Of a stretch of 64,000 nt of DNA, positions 33,550 through 43,457 are shown in pieces. Positions within the stretch are counted from its first letter, which is position 1, and every line of letters begins with the position of its first letter. Under the pieces are notes generated by a model. That model saw nothing but the letters and a program-made list of their open reading frames with translations. It had not been told where the DNA came from and ran no database searches. This DNA comes from Streptomyces sp. DH41 (GTDB lineage: Bacteria; Actinomycetota; Actinomycetes; Streptomycetales; Streptomycetaceae). The position numbers and the translations under genes are program-made. The DNA is taken from the NCBI RefSeq assembly GCF_029813785.1, contig NZ_JARVKY010000002.1, positions 496,001 to 560,000 of the forward strand, given 5' to 3'.

Positions 33550-33930
33550 GTGCCGGCTGGAACGCTGTACCGCGGCCGGGAAGGAATGTGGTCTTGGGTG
33601 GCTCATCGAGTCACCGGCGTCCTCATTTTCTTCTTCCTGTTCGTCCACGTGCTGGACACCGCTCTCGTCCGTGTGTCCCCCGAGGCCTACGACACCGTCG
33701 TGGCCACGTACAAAACGCCGATCGTCGCGCTACTGGAGTACGGCCTCGTCGCCGCCATCCTCTTCCACGCGCTCAACGGCCTGCGCGTCATCGCCGTCGA
33801 CTTCTGGGTCAAGGGCGCCCGCTACCAGAAGCAGATGCTCTGGACCGTTGTCGGCCTGTGGCTCGTGCTGATGATCGGGGCGATCTACCCCGTGCTCGGC
33901 CACGCCGCTCGTGAACTGTTCGGGAGCTGA
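33550..33930 (+). CDS. sdhC: Succinate dehydrogenase cytochrome b556 subunit
   Basis: This 126-residue membrane anchor has three membrane segments. HRVTGVLIFFFLFVHVLDTA contains the conserved family signature and the probable haem-ligating His. The GTG start at 33550 is preceded by GGAGGAAA. It is the first gene of sdhCDAB and, with SdhD, anchors the flavoprotein/iron-sulfur subunits and passes electrons to menaquinone. The promoter must lie in the ~180 bases upstream, where TACGAT at 33456-33461 is a possible -10. Confidence 0.95.
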   Translation: MPAGTLYRGREGMWSWVAHRVTGVLIFFFLFVHVLDTALVRVSPEAYDTVVATYKTPIVALLEYGLVAAILFHALNGLRVIAVDFWVKGARYQKQMLWTVVGLWLVLMIGAIYPVLGHAARELFGS

Positions 33931-33938
33931 CGCGCCGT

Positions 33939-34433
33939 ATGTCGAAGAACACAGTTACCGCTGAAACCACCACGTCCGGGGTCGGCCCCGTCGAGGGCGC
34001 GTCCGTGTACTCGGTCGACAACCCCGCGCCGCTGATCGAAGCCCCCCGCCAGCGCACCAAGAAGACCCCGAAGTCCACGCGGGGCAACTTCGAGATGGCC
34101 GCGTGGCTGTTCATGCGCCTGTCCGGCGTCGTGCTGGTCGTCCTGGTCATCGGACACCTGCTCATCCAGCTGGTGCTGGACGGCGGCGTCTCCAAGATCG
34201 GCTTCGCCTTCGTGGCGGGCCGCTGGGCCTCGCCGTTCTGGCAGGTCTGGGACCTGCTGATGCTCTGGCTCGCGATGCTGCACGGCGCGAACGGCCTGCG
34301 CACGGTCATCAACGACTACGCGGAGCGTCCGAACACCCGGCTGTGGCTCAAGGGCCTGCTCTACACCGCCACGGTGTTCACCATCCTGCTGGGCACGCTG
34401 GTGATCTTCACCTTCGACCCGAACATCCGCTAG
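33939..34433 (+). CDS. sdhD: Succinate dehydrogenase hydrophobic membrane anchor subunit
   Basis: This 164-residue protein has a soluble N-terminus of ~50 residues and three membrane segments ([57 protein letters not shown]). His in VIGHLL is a likely haem ligand. It starts 8 bases after sdhC and pairs with it as the membrane anchor of complex II. Confidence 0.94.
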   Translation: MSKNTVTAETTTSGVGPVEGASVYSVDNPAPLIEAPRQRTKKTPKSTRGNFEMAAWLFMRLSGVVLVVLVIGHLLIQLVLDGGVSKIGFAFVAGRWASPFWQVWDLLMLWLAMLHGANGLRTVINDYAERPNTRLWLKGLLYTATVFTILLGTLVIFTFDPNIR

Positions 34434-34452
34434 GCACGGGGCTGCGAAAATC

Positions 34453-36206
<1,754 letters not shown>

Positions 36207-36207
<1 letters not shown>

Positions 36208-36980
36208 TGGCTACCCCTGTCATGGAGAAGAGCGACAAGGCCCCCGAGCCCGGCTTCGCCGACTCCCCGTACATCACGGTCACCTTCCGCGTCCGCCGGT
36301 TCAACCCGGAGGTCTCGGCCGAGGCGACCTGGGAAGACTTCCAGCTGGAGATCGACCCGAAGGAGCGCGTCCTCGACGCGCTGCACAAGATCAAGTGGGA
36401 CCTCGACGGGACGCTCACGTTCCGCCGCTCCTGCGCGCACGGCATCTGCGGGTCGGACGCCATGCGGATCAACGGCAAGAACCGGCTCGCCTGCAAGACG
36501 CTGATCAAGGACCTCAGCCCCGAGAAGCCGATCACGGTCGAGGCCATCAAGGGCCTGACGGTCCTCAAGGACCTGGTCGTCGACATGGAGCCGTTCTTCC
36601 AGGCGTACCGGGACGTGATGCCCTTCCTGATCACGAAGGACACCAACGAGCCGACGCGTGAGCGCCTCCAGAGCGCCGAGGACCGCGAGCGCTTCGACGA
36701 CACGACGAAGTGCATCCTGTGCGCCGCCTGCACGTCCTCGTGCCCGGTGTTCTGGAACGACGGGCAGTACTTCGGCCCGGCGGCCATCGTCAACGCCCAC
36801 CGCTTCATCTTCGACTCGCGTGACGAGGCCGGCGAGCAGCGGCTGGAGATCCTCAACGACCGCGACGGCGTCTGGCGCTGCCGCACGACCTTCAACTGCA
36901 CGGACGCCTGCCCGCGCGGTATCGAGGTCACCAAGGCGATCGCGGAGGTGAAGCGAGCGCTCATCACGCGCCGCTTCTGA
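36207..36980 (+). CDS. sdhB: Succinate dehydrogenase iron-sulfur subunit
   Basis: This 257-residue subunit carries three iron-sulfur clusters: a 2Fe-2S plant-type site (CAHGICGSDAMRINGKNRLAC), a 4Fe-4S site (CILCAACTSSCP) and a 3Fe-4S site (CTDACPRGIEV). It carries electrons from SdhA to the membrane quinone. It is the last gene of the operon and is followed by a strong hairpin terminator at 37011-37043. Confidence 0.97.
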
Positions 36981-37010
36981 CCCCGTCGGTGTACGCCGGT
37001 TCACGGCTGT

Positions 37011-37043
37011 GAGGGCCCCGTTTCCCCTGGAAACGGGGCCCTC
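37011..37043 (+). terminator. sdh operon terminator
   Basis: Bases 37011-37025 (GAGGGCCCCGTTTCC) pair perfectly with 37029-37043 to give a 15-bp stem and a 3-base loop, 30 bases past the sdhB stop. There is little U after it, as usual in Streptomyces. Confidence 0.85.
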
Positions 37044-37145
37044 TGGCATATGCCACACCATCGGGTGAACCCGTCGGCGACGGGCCGTACGGCTACCCTC
37101 CGTCCTAAGATGATGGCCTCGACACCAGCGCCTAGGAGGCACGCG

Positions 37146-37766
37146 ATGTCCGCAGCATCCGTAGAGCTGCCCCACGGCGACCTTCCGTTGATCGCGGAGG
37201 CGAACCGCATCATGGACCGCAATCCGGGCTACCGCGTCGAGATCATCGGAGGCCAGCTCGTCACGACCCCGCCCCCGGACGTTCCGCACTCGCGGGCCCT
37301 GAACAAACTCATGCGCCCATTCATCGCGGCGGGCCTGGACGACGGCGATACGGAAGTACACCAGAACGTCGGCATTTGGCTGACCACCGACACCGAGGAC
37401 TACGCGATCCCGGACCTGGTGATCGTGGACGCCGACATCGACGACCACCTCATCGAGAACAACTGCTACGACCCGGTCTGCTTCCGCCTCGTCCTGGAGG
37501 TCACCTCCAGCAACTGGAAGAACGACCTCAAGGCCAAGGTCACCGCCTACGCCGCCGCCATGGTCCCCGTCTACGTGATCGTCGACCGCAAGCACCAGCG
37601 CCTGCACGTCCTCACCGACCCGGACTGCGCCGACTACTCCACCCACCGCGTCCACTCCCCCGGTGAGACCGTCACCCTCCCCGGCTCCCTCGGCGCCGAG
37701 GTCACCCTGGACGTCGCCGAGATCCTCGCCGCCGGACGGCACAGGCCCGCACCCGGCCAGGACTGA
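37146..37766 (+). CDS. Uma2 family (DUF820) nuclease-fold protein
   Basis: This 206-residue protein is paralogous to 21177-21758. It has the Uma2 core IPDLVIVDAD, LVLEVTSSNW, LKAKVTAYA and VYVIVD, giving a PD-(D/E)XK-like set of Asp, Glu and Lys. The ATG at 37146 is preceded by AGGAGG. Function is presumed nucleolytic but unproven. It stands alone, after the sdh terminator and convergent with a TM2-protein gene. Confidence 0.88.
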   Translation: MSAASVELPHGDLPLIAEANRIMDRNPGYRVEIIGGQLVTTPPPDVPHSRALNKLMRPFIAAGLDDGDTEVHQNVGIWLTTDTEDYAIPDLVIVDADIDDHLIENNCYDPVCFRLVLEVTSSNWKNDLKAKVTAYAAAMVPVYVIVDRKHQRLHVLTDPDCADYSTHRVHSPGETVTLPGSLGAEVTLDVAEILAAGRHRPAPGQD

Positions 37767-37886
37767 CGGTCACGGGCCCGTTTCAACGGGCGGCGGCACC
37801 ACCGCGTCGATCGGTGGTGCCGCTTTGTTCTGTCTTCGCGCCGGTCAGGGCCCGCGACCGTACCCCCAGGCCCTGATACGTCAGCG

Positions 37887-38153
37887 TCAGCCGCGCAGCA
37901 CGCGGCCCTCCTTGTCGGTGCGGTCCTTGCTGACCAGGAACATGATGCCGTCGATCAGCGCCCAGAAGCCCAGGCCACCGCAGGTCAGCAGCTGGGCGAC
38001 ACCGACGCCGACGGAGCCGACGTAGAAGCGGCCGATGCCCAGGGTGCCCAGGAAGAGCTGGAGGATACCGGCGACGATCTTCGACTTCTCGGAGTACGGG
38101 CGGCCCTGCGGGTCGTAGCCGTAGGGCGCGGCGGGGTTCGGAGGGACGGTCAT
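37887..38153 (-). CDS. TM2 domain-containing membrane protein
   Basis: This 88-residue protein has a short Pro/Tyr-rich N-terminus, then the TM2 domain: two membrane hairpin segments with KSKIVAGILQLFLGTLGIGRFYVG and FWALIDGIMFLV. AGGAG precedes the ATG. Family members often act in sensing or membrane organisation and are poorly defined in bacteria. It is closely similar to the TM2 protein at 38820-39299, indicating duplication with the N-terminal repeat region lost or gained. Confidence 0.88.
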   Translation of the reverse strand: MTVPPNPAAPYGYDPQGRPYSEKSKIVAGILQLFLGTLGIGRFYVGSVGVGVAQLLTCGGLGFWALIDGIMFLVSKDRTDKEGRVLRG

Positions 38154-38375
38154 GATGGTGCTCCTGGGGAGATGTGGGACGGGCCGGGACGGATGGCCCG
38201 GCGGCCCAGGAAGGAACTCCGCTGATCGCACACTGACCATGCACGGCGGTCCACGCGGTGATGACGTGGCCGTCCCCCCTGTGCGTGAGGAGCATAGAGA
38301 GACGGGTGGGGCCGGCGGGAGTGGATTCGATCTAACGTTCCCATTCCGTGATCTCCCGGTCGGCAACACGGCCTG

Positions 38376-38407
38376 ACGGCGTCACGGCGTCACGGCGTCA
38401 CGGCGTC
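38376..38407. repeat. 8-bp tandem repeat, four copies
   Basis: ACGGCGTC is repeated four times without interruption, ending exactly at the stop codon of the DUF2752 gene. The copy number may vary by slippage. No function is seen. Confidence 0.8.
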
Positions 38408-38827
38408 TCAAACGAGGTTGCGCGCCACCGTCCAGGCCACCGCCGTCACCAGGATCAGCACCTGGCCCCACGGGGCGATCCGGGGCCTCCAGGAGCGGCC
38501 GCGCAGGCCCTCCACCGTCCAGCGGCCCCACAGCGCCAGCGCGAACGGCGCGGCGAGCAGCAGGGCGCGGTTGTCCAGCCAGGCCGCGGTGAGGTGACCG
38601 TGCATCAGGTCGTACGTCATGCGCGTGCCGCCGCAGGCCGGACAGAGCAGTCCCGTGACGAACCGGAACGGGCACTGCGGCAGGAGGTGGCCTGACTCGT
38701 GCGGGTCGGTGAACCACAGGTACCCGGCGCCCGCGGCGCCCGCGACGAGCACCGCGAGGGGTGCCGCCGCGGGGTGCCGCGGCAGGCGCCGCCCCGCGGG
38801 TGGCGCGGGAGGGGCCGCGTCAGCCAC
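38408..38827 (-). CDS. DUF2752 membrane protein
   Basis: This 139-residue protein has three membrane segments and the DUF2752 signature CPFRFVTGLLCPACGGTR, with three cysteines. The start GTG overlaps the end of the upstream TM2 gene by 8 bases, so the two are co-translated. Pairing with TM2 proteins is frequent in Streptomyces. The role is unknown. Confidence 0.88.
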   Translation of the reverse strand: MADAAPPAPPAGRRLPRHPAAAPLAVLVAGAAGAGYLWFTDPHESGHLLPQCPFRFVTGLLCPACGGTRMTYDLMHGHLTAAWLDNRALLLAAPFALALWGRWTVEGLRGRSWRPRIAPWGQVLILVTAVAWTVARNLV

Positions 38828-39299
38828 GCAGGATCCGTCCCTGGGCGTCCGTACGGTCGTTGCTGACGAGGTACACGATGGCGTCGACCAGCGCCCAGAT
38901 ACCGAGGCCGCCGCAGGTGAACAGCTGGGCTATGCCCATGCCGACGTGACCGACGTAGAAGCGGCCGATGCCGAAGCTGCCGAGGAAGAGCTGGAGTACG
39001 CCGGCGACTATCTTCGACTTCTCGGAGTACGGGCGCCCGTAGGGGTCGTAGCCGTAGAGCGCGTTGGGGTCGCCGCCGCCGTAGGGGCCGGGCGCCTGCT
39101 GGTATCCGGGGGCCTGGTAGCCGCCGGGGGGCTGCTGGTACCCGGGCTGCTGGTAACCCGGCTGCTGGTAGCCGCCGGGGGGCTGCTGGGGGCCACCCTG
39201 CGGGTAGCCGTAGGGGCCGGCCTTGTCGGCCGCGCCGGGGCCCTGGTTCGGGTAGCCGTAACCGGGCGGCTGGGACGGCTGCTGCGGCTGCTCGCTCAC
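38820..39299 (-). CDS. TM2 domain protein with PGYQQ-repeat N-terminus
   Basis: This 159-residue protein has a disordered N-terminal ~85 residues rich in Pro, Gly, Gln and Tyr with repeated PGYQQ units. The TM2 domain follows (KSKIVAGVLQLFLGSFGIGRFYVG). AGGAG lies 10 bases before the GTG at 39299. It is co-transcribed with the DUF2752 gene. The Tyr/Gln-rich tail may interact with partners on the cytosolic face. Confidence 0.88.
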   Translation of the reverse strand: MSEQPQQPSQPPGYGYPNQGPGAADKAGPYGYPQGGPQQPPGGYQQPGYQQPGYQQPPGGYQAPGYQQAPGPYGGGDPNALYGYDPYGRPYSEKSKIVAGVLQLFLGSFGIGRFYVGHVGMGIAQLFTCGGLGIWALVDAIVYLVSNDRTDAQGRILRG

Positions 39300-39467
39300 G
39301 GTGGTGTCACTCCTGGAAGGTACGGGAAACTGCCGGTCATACTGTAGGACTCGGCGGACAAAGAGAAGCCGGGCCCCGGGAACGGCCATCCGCCCGGGCG
39401 GGTGACCCGGCCGCCGCCCCGCAGCGGGTCCGTCCCACTTCACGTCGTACGCACCTAATGTGACGTC

Positions 39468-39878
39468 ATGTCAGATCATGAGTCGTACGAACTGCTCGGG
39501 TTCGACAACGTGCTGCTGCCCGTCGGGGATCTCGGCGAGGCCGTCGGCTTCTACGAGCGGGCCGGCTTCCCCGTCGCCTTCCGGCTCGACGAGGCCGGGA
39601 TCGCACTGCTGAAGGCCGGCGGCGAGACGCCGGGCATCCTGCTGCGGGTGGAGGAGGAGTTCGGCCGGCGGCCGCCGCTGTGGCCGTCCGCGCGGGTGTG
39701 GCTGGAGGTGCCGGACGCCCGCGTCGCGGCCCGGGCCCTGCGCGACGCGGGGATGGAGCCGCTCGACGAGCCCTTCCCCGTCGCCACCGGCTGGACCGTC
39801 GAGTTCGCCGACCCGTGGGGCAACGTCATCGGCCTCACCGACTACTCCAAGCGGCCGGAGCTGGGCCGCCGCCCGTGA
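39468..39878 (+). CDS. VOC (glyoxalase/bleomycin resistance) family protein
   Basis: This 136-residue protein has the paired beta-alpha-beta-beta-beta fold of the vicinal oxygen chelate family: GFDNVLLPVGDLGEAVGFYERAG at the start and VEFADPWGNVIGLTDY at the end. The usual metal-ligand pattern is partial, so the reaction cannot be predicted. TAATGT lies 6 bases before the ATG, so the mRNA may be leaderless. It is not obviously part of an operon. Confidence 0.85.
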   Translation: MSDHESYELLGFDNVLLPVGDLGEAVGFYERAGFPVAFRLDEAGIALLKAGGETPGILLRVEEEFGRRPPLWPSARVWLEVPDARVAARALRDAGMEPLDEPFPVATGWTVEFADPWGNVIGLTDYSKRPELGRRP

Positions 39879-39900
39879 CGCGGACCACTCCCCCCACGAG

Positions 39901-39914
39901 TTGAACACGTTCAA
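39901..39914. promoter_or_regulatory. Operator O1 (TTGAAC-AC-GTTCAA)
   Basis: This 14-bp inverted repeat with perfect 6-base arms overlaps the -35 hexamer. The same arms occur at 39946-39959. It is most likely bound by the TetR regulator encoded at 40911-41714. Confidence 0.75.
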
Positions 39915-39929
39915 AAGCAGGTCTACAGT
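39901..39929 (+). promoter_or_regulatory. Promoter of the TetR-controlled membrane-protein operon
   Basis: TTGAAC (-35, 39901-39906) and TACAGT (-10, 39924-39929) are separated by 17 bases. The first palindromic operator covers the -35 element. Transcription should start near 39936. Confidence 0.75.
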
Positions 39930-39945
39930 CTCCCCTGTCAGCGTT

Positions 39946-39959
39946 TTGAACGCGTTCAA
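39946..39959. promoter_or_regulatory. Operator O2 (TTGAACGCGTTCAA)
   Basis: This perfect 14-bp palindrome lies downstream of the predicted transcription start and just before AAGGAGG. It is 45 bases from O1, start to start. Binding here would block elongation or translation. Confidence 0.75.
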
Positions 39960-39972
39960 GGAGGGGTGGGGC

Positions 39973-40380
39973 ATGGACCGCACCGTCATCGCCTACGTCA
40001 TCTACCTGCTGGTCAGCATCGGTCTGACCATCTGGGTGGCCCGCACGCTCAGCCGCAACGGCCGGGTCTTCCTCGCCGACGTGCTGCACGGCAACGAGAA
40101 GCTCGCCGACGCCGTCAACCACCTCCTGGTGGTCGGCTTCTACCTCGTCAACCTCGGCTTCGTCGCCCTCTACCTGAGCGGCGACAAGACCATCGCCGAC
40201 ACCCGCCAGATCTTCGAGGCGCTCTCGACCAAGCTGGGCGTGGTGCTCCTGGTGCTCGGCGTGATGCACCTGGGCAACGTGTACGTCCTCAACCGGATCC
40301 GGCGGCGCGGGATGATGGAGCGGGAGCAGATCCCACCGGTCCCGCCGCAGGGCTGGGTGGCCCCGACGGCCGGTGCCTGA
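39973..40380 (+). CDS. Small integral membrane protein under TetR control
   Basis: This 135-residue protein has three membrane segments (VIAYVIYLLVSIGLTIWVA; LLVVGFYLVNLGFVALYL; LGVVLLVLGVMHLGNVYVL). AAGGAGG precedes the ATG at 39973; an earlier in-frame ATG lies inside the operator region. No family name was recognised. It is the first gene of a three-gene unit with a DUF393 protein and the TetR regulator. An inducible membrane-stress or transport-accessory role is a guess. Confidence 0.8.
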   Translation: MDRTVIAYVIYLLVSIGLTIWVARTLSRNGRVFLADVLHGNEKLADAVNHLLVVGFYLVNLGFVALYLSGDKTIADTRQIFEALSTKLGVVLLVLGVMHLGNVYVLNRIRRRGMMEREQIPPVPPQGWVAPTAGA

Positions 40381-40900
40381 GCCGATGTCACGGACGACAG
40401 CGACCTCACCGGCGTATCCGACGTCCCCCGCTCCCGCGACGGCCGGCGCCCCGGTACGCCGGCTCACCGTCCTCTACGACGCCGAGTGCTCCCTGTGCGC
40501 CCATGTACGGGACTGGCTGCTGCGGCAGCGGCGGCTGGTGCCGATGGAGCTGGTCCCGGCCGGCTCCGACGAGGCACGCCGGCGCTTGCCCGGCCTCGAC
40601 CACGCCACCACCCTCGACGAGGTCACCGTCGTGGCCGACGCCGGTCAGGTCTACCGGGGCGCCGCCGCCTGGGTCGTCGTCCTGTGGGCACTGCGCGAGC
40701 ACCGCCCGCTCGCCCACCGGCTCAGCACGCCCACCGGGGCCGTGCTGGCCCGGGGCGCCGTCCTGGCCGCCGCCAAGTGGCGGGGCGCGCGGTTCGGCGG
40801 CCGGGCCTACCGCCGGGCCGACGGGTGGGCGTACGAACCCGGCAAGGGATGGCTGTACACCGGACCGGGCTGCGACGACGGCGCCTGTGCCAGTCGTTAG
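40373..40900 (+). CDS. DUF393 thiol-disulfide oxidoreductase-like protein
   Basis: This 175-residue protein has the DUF393 signature LTVLYDAECSLCAHVRDWL with a CxxC pair, then a C-terminal GRAYRRADGWAYEPGKGW stretch. DUF393 proteins are thioredoxin-like and may reduce disulfides. The GTG at 40373 overlaps the preceding stop; an ATG at 40385 is the alternative. It is cotranscribed with the membrane-protein gene and the regulator. Confidence 0.85.
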   Translation: MPEPMSRTTATSPAYPTSPAPATAGAPVRRLTVLYDAECSLCAHVRDWLLRQRRLVPMELVPAGSDEARRRLPGLDHATTLDEVTVVADAGQVYRGAAAWVVVLWALREHRPLAHRLSTPTGAVLARGAVLAAAKWRGARFGGRAYRRADGWAYEPGKGWLYTGPGCDDGACASR

Positions 40901-40910
40901 GCTCGCTCCC

Positions 40911-41714
40911 GTGCCTGCGAAGAACGACGGCCCCGACGACGGAGCCCCCCTCAGCAAGTCCGAGCAGACCCGCGCGCTGATCCTGGAGACGGCCATGCGG
41001 CTCTTCCAGGAACGCGGCTACGACCGGACGACCATGCGGGCCATCGCCCAGGAGGCCGGGGTCTCCGTCGGCAACGCGTACTACTACTTCGCCGGCAAGG
41101 AGCACCTGATCCAGGGCTTCTACGACCGGATCGCCGCCGAGCACCAGGCGGCGGTCCGGGAGGTCCTGGCCCGGGAGACCGACCTGGAGGCACGGCTGGC
41201 CGGCGTGCTGAAGGTCTGGCTGGACATCGCGACGCCGTACCACGAGTTCGCCGTGCAGTTCTTCAAGAACGCGGCCGACCCGGACAGCCCGCTCAGCCCC
41301 TTCTCCCCGGAGTCGGAGCACGCGCGCGTGGAGGCCATCAACGTCCACCGGCAGGTCCTGGCGGGCGCGAGAACCAAGGTGCCCGCGGAGCTGCGGGACA
41401 TCCTGCCCGAGTTGATGTGGCTCTCCCAGATGGGCCTCGTCCTGTACTGGATCTTCGACCGCACGGAGGGGCGCGAGCGCAGCTACCGCCTCGCCGAACG
41501 CGGCGCCCGGCTCACCGCGCGCGGCGTCGTGCTGGCCCGCTTCCGGGTGCTGCGCCCGCTGGTGCGCGAAGTACACGAACTGTTCACGGACTTCCTGCCC
41601 GGGATGACCAAGGCGCTCCCGGACCCGGCGAAGCGGACGGCGCCCCCCGAGGACGTTCCCGAGGACCCTCCTGGGGACGACGCCCCCGAGAAGGGCCCGC
41701 GGAACGGGTCCTAG
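40911..41714 (+). CDS. TetR family regulator
   Basis: This 267-residue regulator has an N-terminal helix-turn-helix (ETAMRLFQERGYDRTTMRAIAQEAGVSVGNAYYYFAGK) and a long, acidic Pro-rich C-terminus. It is the third gene after the promoter with two TTGAAC palindromes, so it probably represses its own operon. TAGGCT sits exactly 7 bases before the GTG and could be a second, leaderless promoter. Its last 4 bases overlap the convergent phosphoesterase gene. Confidence 0.9.
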   Translation: MPAKNDGPDDGAPLSKSEQTRALILETAMRLFQERGYDRTTMRAIAQEAGVSVGNAYYYFAGKEHLIQGFYDRIAAEHQAAVREVLARETDLEARLAGVLKVWLDIATPYHEFAVQFFKNAADPDSPLSPFSPESEHARVEAINVHRQVLAGARTKVPAELRDILPELMWLSQMGLVLYWIFDRTEGRERSYRLAERGARLTARGVVLARFRVLRPLVREVHELFTDFLPGMTKALPDPAKRTAPPEDVPEDPPGDDAPEKGPRNGS

Positions 41715-43090
41715 GCCTTCGGTGAGGCCAGCTCGATCACCGTGATGTCCGACTCCGCCCCCACGCGCGTGGGCGGGCCCCAGGCGCCCGCGCCGCGGCT
41801 GACGTACAGCTGGGTGTCGCCGTAGCGCTCCAGGCCCGCGACGGTGGGGTTGGCGAGGCCGGCGAGGAGGCTGCCGGGCCAGAGCTGGCCGCCGTGGGTG
41901 TGGCCGGAGAGCTGGAGGTCGACGCCGTGGTCGACGGCGTCGTGGATCTGCACCGGCTGGTGGGCGAGGAGCACGCACGCGCGTGCCCGGTCCCGGTCGC
42001 CGAGGGCCTTGGCGTAGTCGGGGCCCTGGCCCTCGTCCTCGCCCGCCACGTCGTTGACGCCGGCGAGGTCGAAGTGGGGCAGCTCGGTACGCGCGTTCTC
42101 CAGCGGGAGCAGGCCGAGCCGCCGTACCTCGTCGACCCACTGCTCGGCGCCGGAGAAGTACTCGTGGTTGCCGGTGACGAAGTACGAGCCGTGCCGGGCC
42201 TTCAGCTGGGCCAGCGGGGCCGCCGCCGGGCCGAGGTCCTTCACGCTGCCGTCCACCAGGTCGCCGACCACGGCGATGAGGTCGGGCTGCGTGGAGTTGA
42301 TCGTGTCGACGACCGTCTGCGCGAAGCCGCGGCCCAGCACCGGGCCGAGGTGGACGTCGCTGACCACGGCGATGCGGAAACCGTGCGCCGCGCGCGGGAG
42401 CTTGGCCAGCGGCACGGTGACCCGCTTCACCGTCGGGCCGTTCAGCACGCCGTACGTCCCGTAGCCGACCGTCCCGACGGCCGCCGCGGCGGCGGCACCG
42501 GCGACGACGCGGGAGACGAAGAGACGGCGGGAGGGGAGGGCGTCAGGACGCTCGGACGGGCCGTCACCGGCGGCGGCGCTCGGGGCCGGCGCCTCAGGCT
42601 TCCCGGCTGTTCCAGGCTCCCCGGGGGTTTCGGGCTTCTCGCCTGTTCCGGACTCCTCGGCTGTCTTGGGCGGGGCCGTTCCGGCCGGTATGCGCTCCGT
42701 GTCGACGGCCGGGGTCCTCAGCGGCTCCGGCTCCGGCGTCGGCTCCGCACCCGCCTGCCGCCCGGCCGCCCGCCGCTCCAGGAACCGCCGCAGCAGCGGA
42801 CGGACGACCTCGCCCACGAGCACCGCCAGCAGCAGGTAGAGCGACAGGGCCAGCCACAGGTAACCCGGCCAGGCCAGAATCCGCTCGAGCCAGAACGGCG
42901 CGCCCACGTTCCCGGCGACCATCGTGCCGACGGCCAGCGACCAGCCCCCGGCGATCACCACCGCGCCGATACGGCGCACGGGGCCGGGGCCCCGGGTCGT
43001 GTCGCGGAAAAGGCGCCGCCACACGTACCAGTTGGCCGCCACCAGCACGCTCACCACTGCCACCGCGACAAGCGCGAAGACGACCACCAT
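41711..43090 (-). CDS. Membrane-anchored metallophosphoesterase (YkuE-like)
   Basis: This 459-residue protein has two to three N-terminal membrane segments (1-100) and a Pro/Glu-rich linker with repeats of the EKPETPGEPGTAGKPE type (~125-180). One more membrane segment follows (VVAGAAAAAAVGTVGYGTYG), then a calcineurin-like phosphoesterase domain outside. The metal ligands are seen in VVSDVHLG, VGDLVDG, GNHEYFSG, LLAHQP and LSGHTHGGQ. It may hydrolyse phospholipid headgroups or UDP-sugars. Confidence 0.92.
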   Translation of the reverse strand: MVVVFALVAVAVVSVLVAANWYVWRRLFRDTTRGPGPVRRIGAVVIAGGWSLAVGTMVAGNVGAPFWLERILAWPGYLWLALSLYLLLAVLVGEVVRPLLRRFLERRAAGRQAGAEPTPEPEPLRTPAVDTERIPAGTAPPKTAEESGTGEKPETPGEPGTAGKPEAPAPSAAAGDGPSERPDALPSRRLFVSRVVAGAAAAAAVGTVGYGTYGVLNGPTVKRVTVPLAKLPRAAHGFRIAVVSDVHLGPVLGRGFAQTVVDTINSTQPDLIAVVGDLVDGSVKDLGPAAAPLAQLKARHGSYFVTGNHEYFSGAEQWVDEVRRLGLLPLENARTELPHFDLAGVNDVAGEDEGQGPDYAKALGDRDRARACVLLAHQPVQIHDAVDHGVDLQLSGHTHGGQLWPGSLLAGLANPTVAGLERYGDTQLYVSRGAGAWGPPTRVGAESDITVIELASPKA

Positions 43091-43126
43091 GCCGTCGTAT
43101 CCCCTCGGTTGTGACGTCCGTGACGT

Positions 43127-43366
43127 CTATGACCTTCGGCGCAGCAGGCGCACCGAGCGCAACCCGATGAGCCCGACGACCGTCCCCAATACGAAGGAGA
43201 CGACGGCGAGCAGCAGGTGCACCCAGAAGTACGCCGTGGGGTCGCCGTCCTCGAAGGCGAGCCCGCTGCTGTCCTTGATCAGATTTTTGACGAAAGTGAT
43301 CCAGATGATCCAGCTCCACACCCCGAAAGCGAGCAGGAACCAGGAGACGGGGCGGCTGAGCTTCAT
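43127..43366 (-). CDS. SCO4848 family small membrane protein
   Basis: This 79-residue protein has two membrane segments (WFLLAFGVWSWIIWITFV and FWVHLLLAVVSFVLGTVVG) joined by an acidic loop. It matches the actinobacterial SCO4848 family, conserved but of unknown function. The start is the ATG at 43366. A long antisense-overlapping extension exists but has no support. It is divergent from the carboxypeptidase gene. Confidence 0.88.
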   Translation of the reverse strand: MKLSRPVSWFLLAFGVWSWIIWITFVKNLIKDSSGLAFEDGDPTAYFWVHLLLAVVSFVLGTVVGLIGLRSVRLLRRRS

Positions 43367-43457
43367 GCCTTCAGTATCGCCGCCCCGTGTCCGGATCCGT
43401 GCCCGGGGTGGGGAGGGGGGTGGGAGCGTGCCGCTCCCGGGAGGTACGTTCTCGCTC

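Noticed and set aside
38376..38407. Four 8-base repeats as a possible regulatory array
   Set aside because: They sit downstream of a gene end, are simple and have no palindromic form; kept only as a simple repeat.
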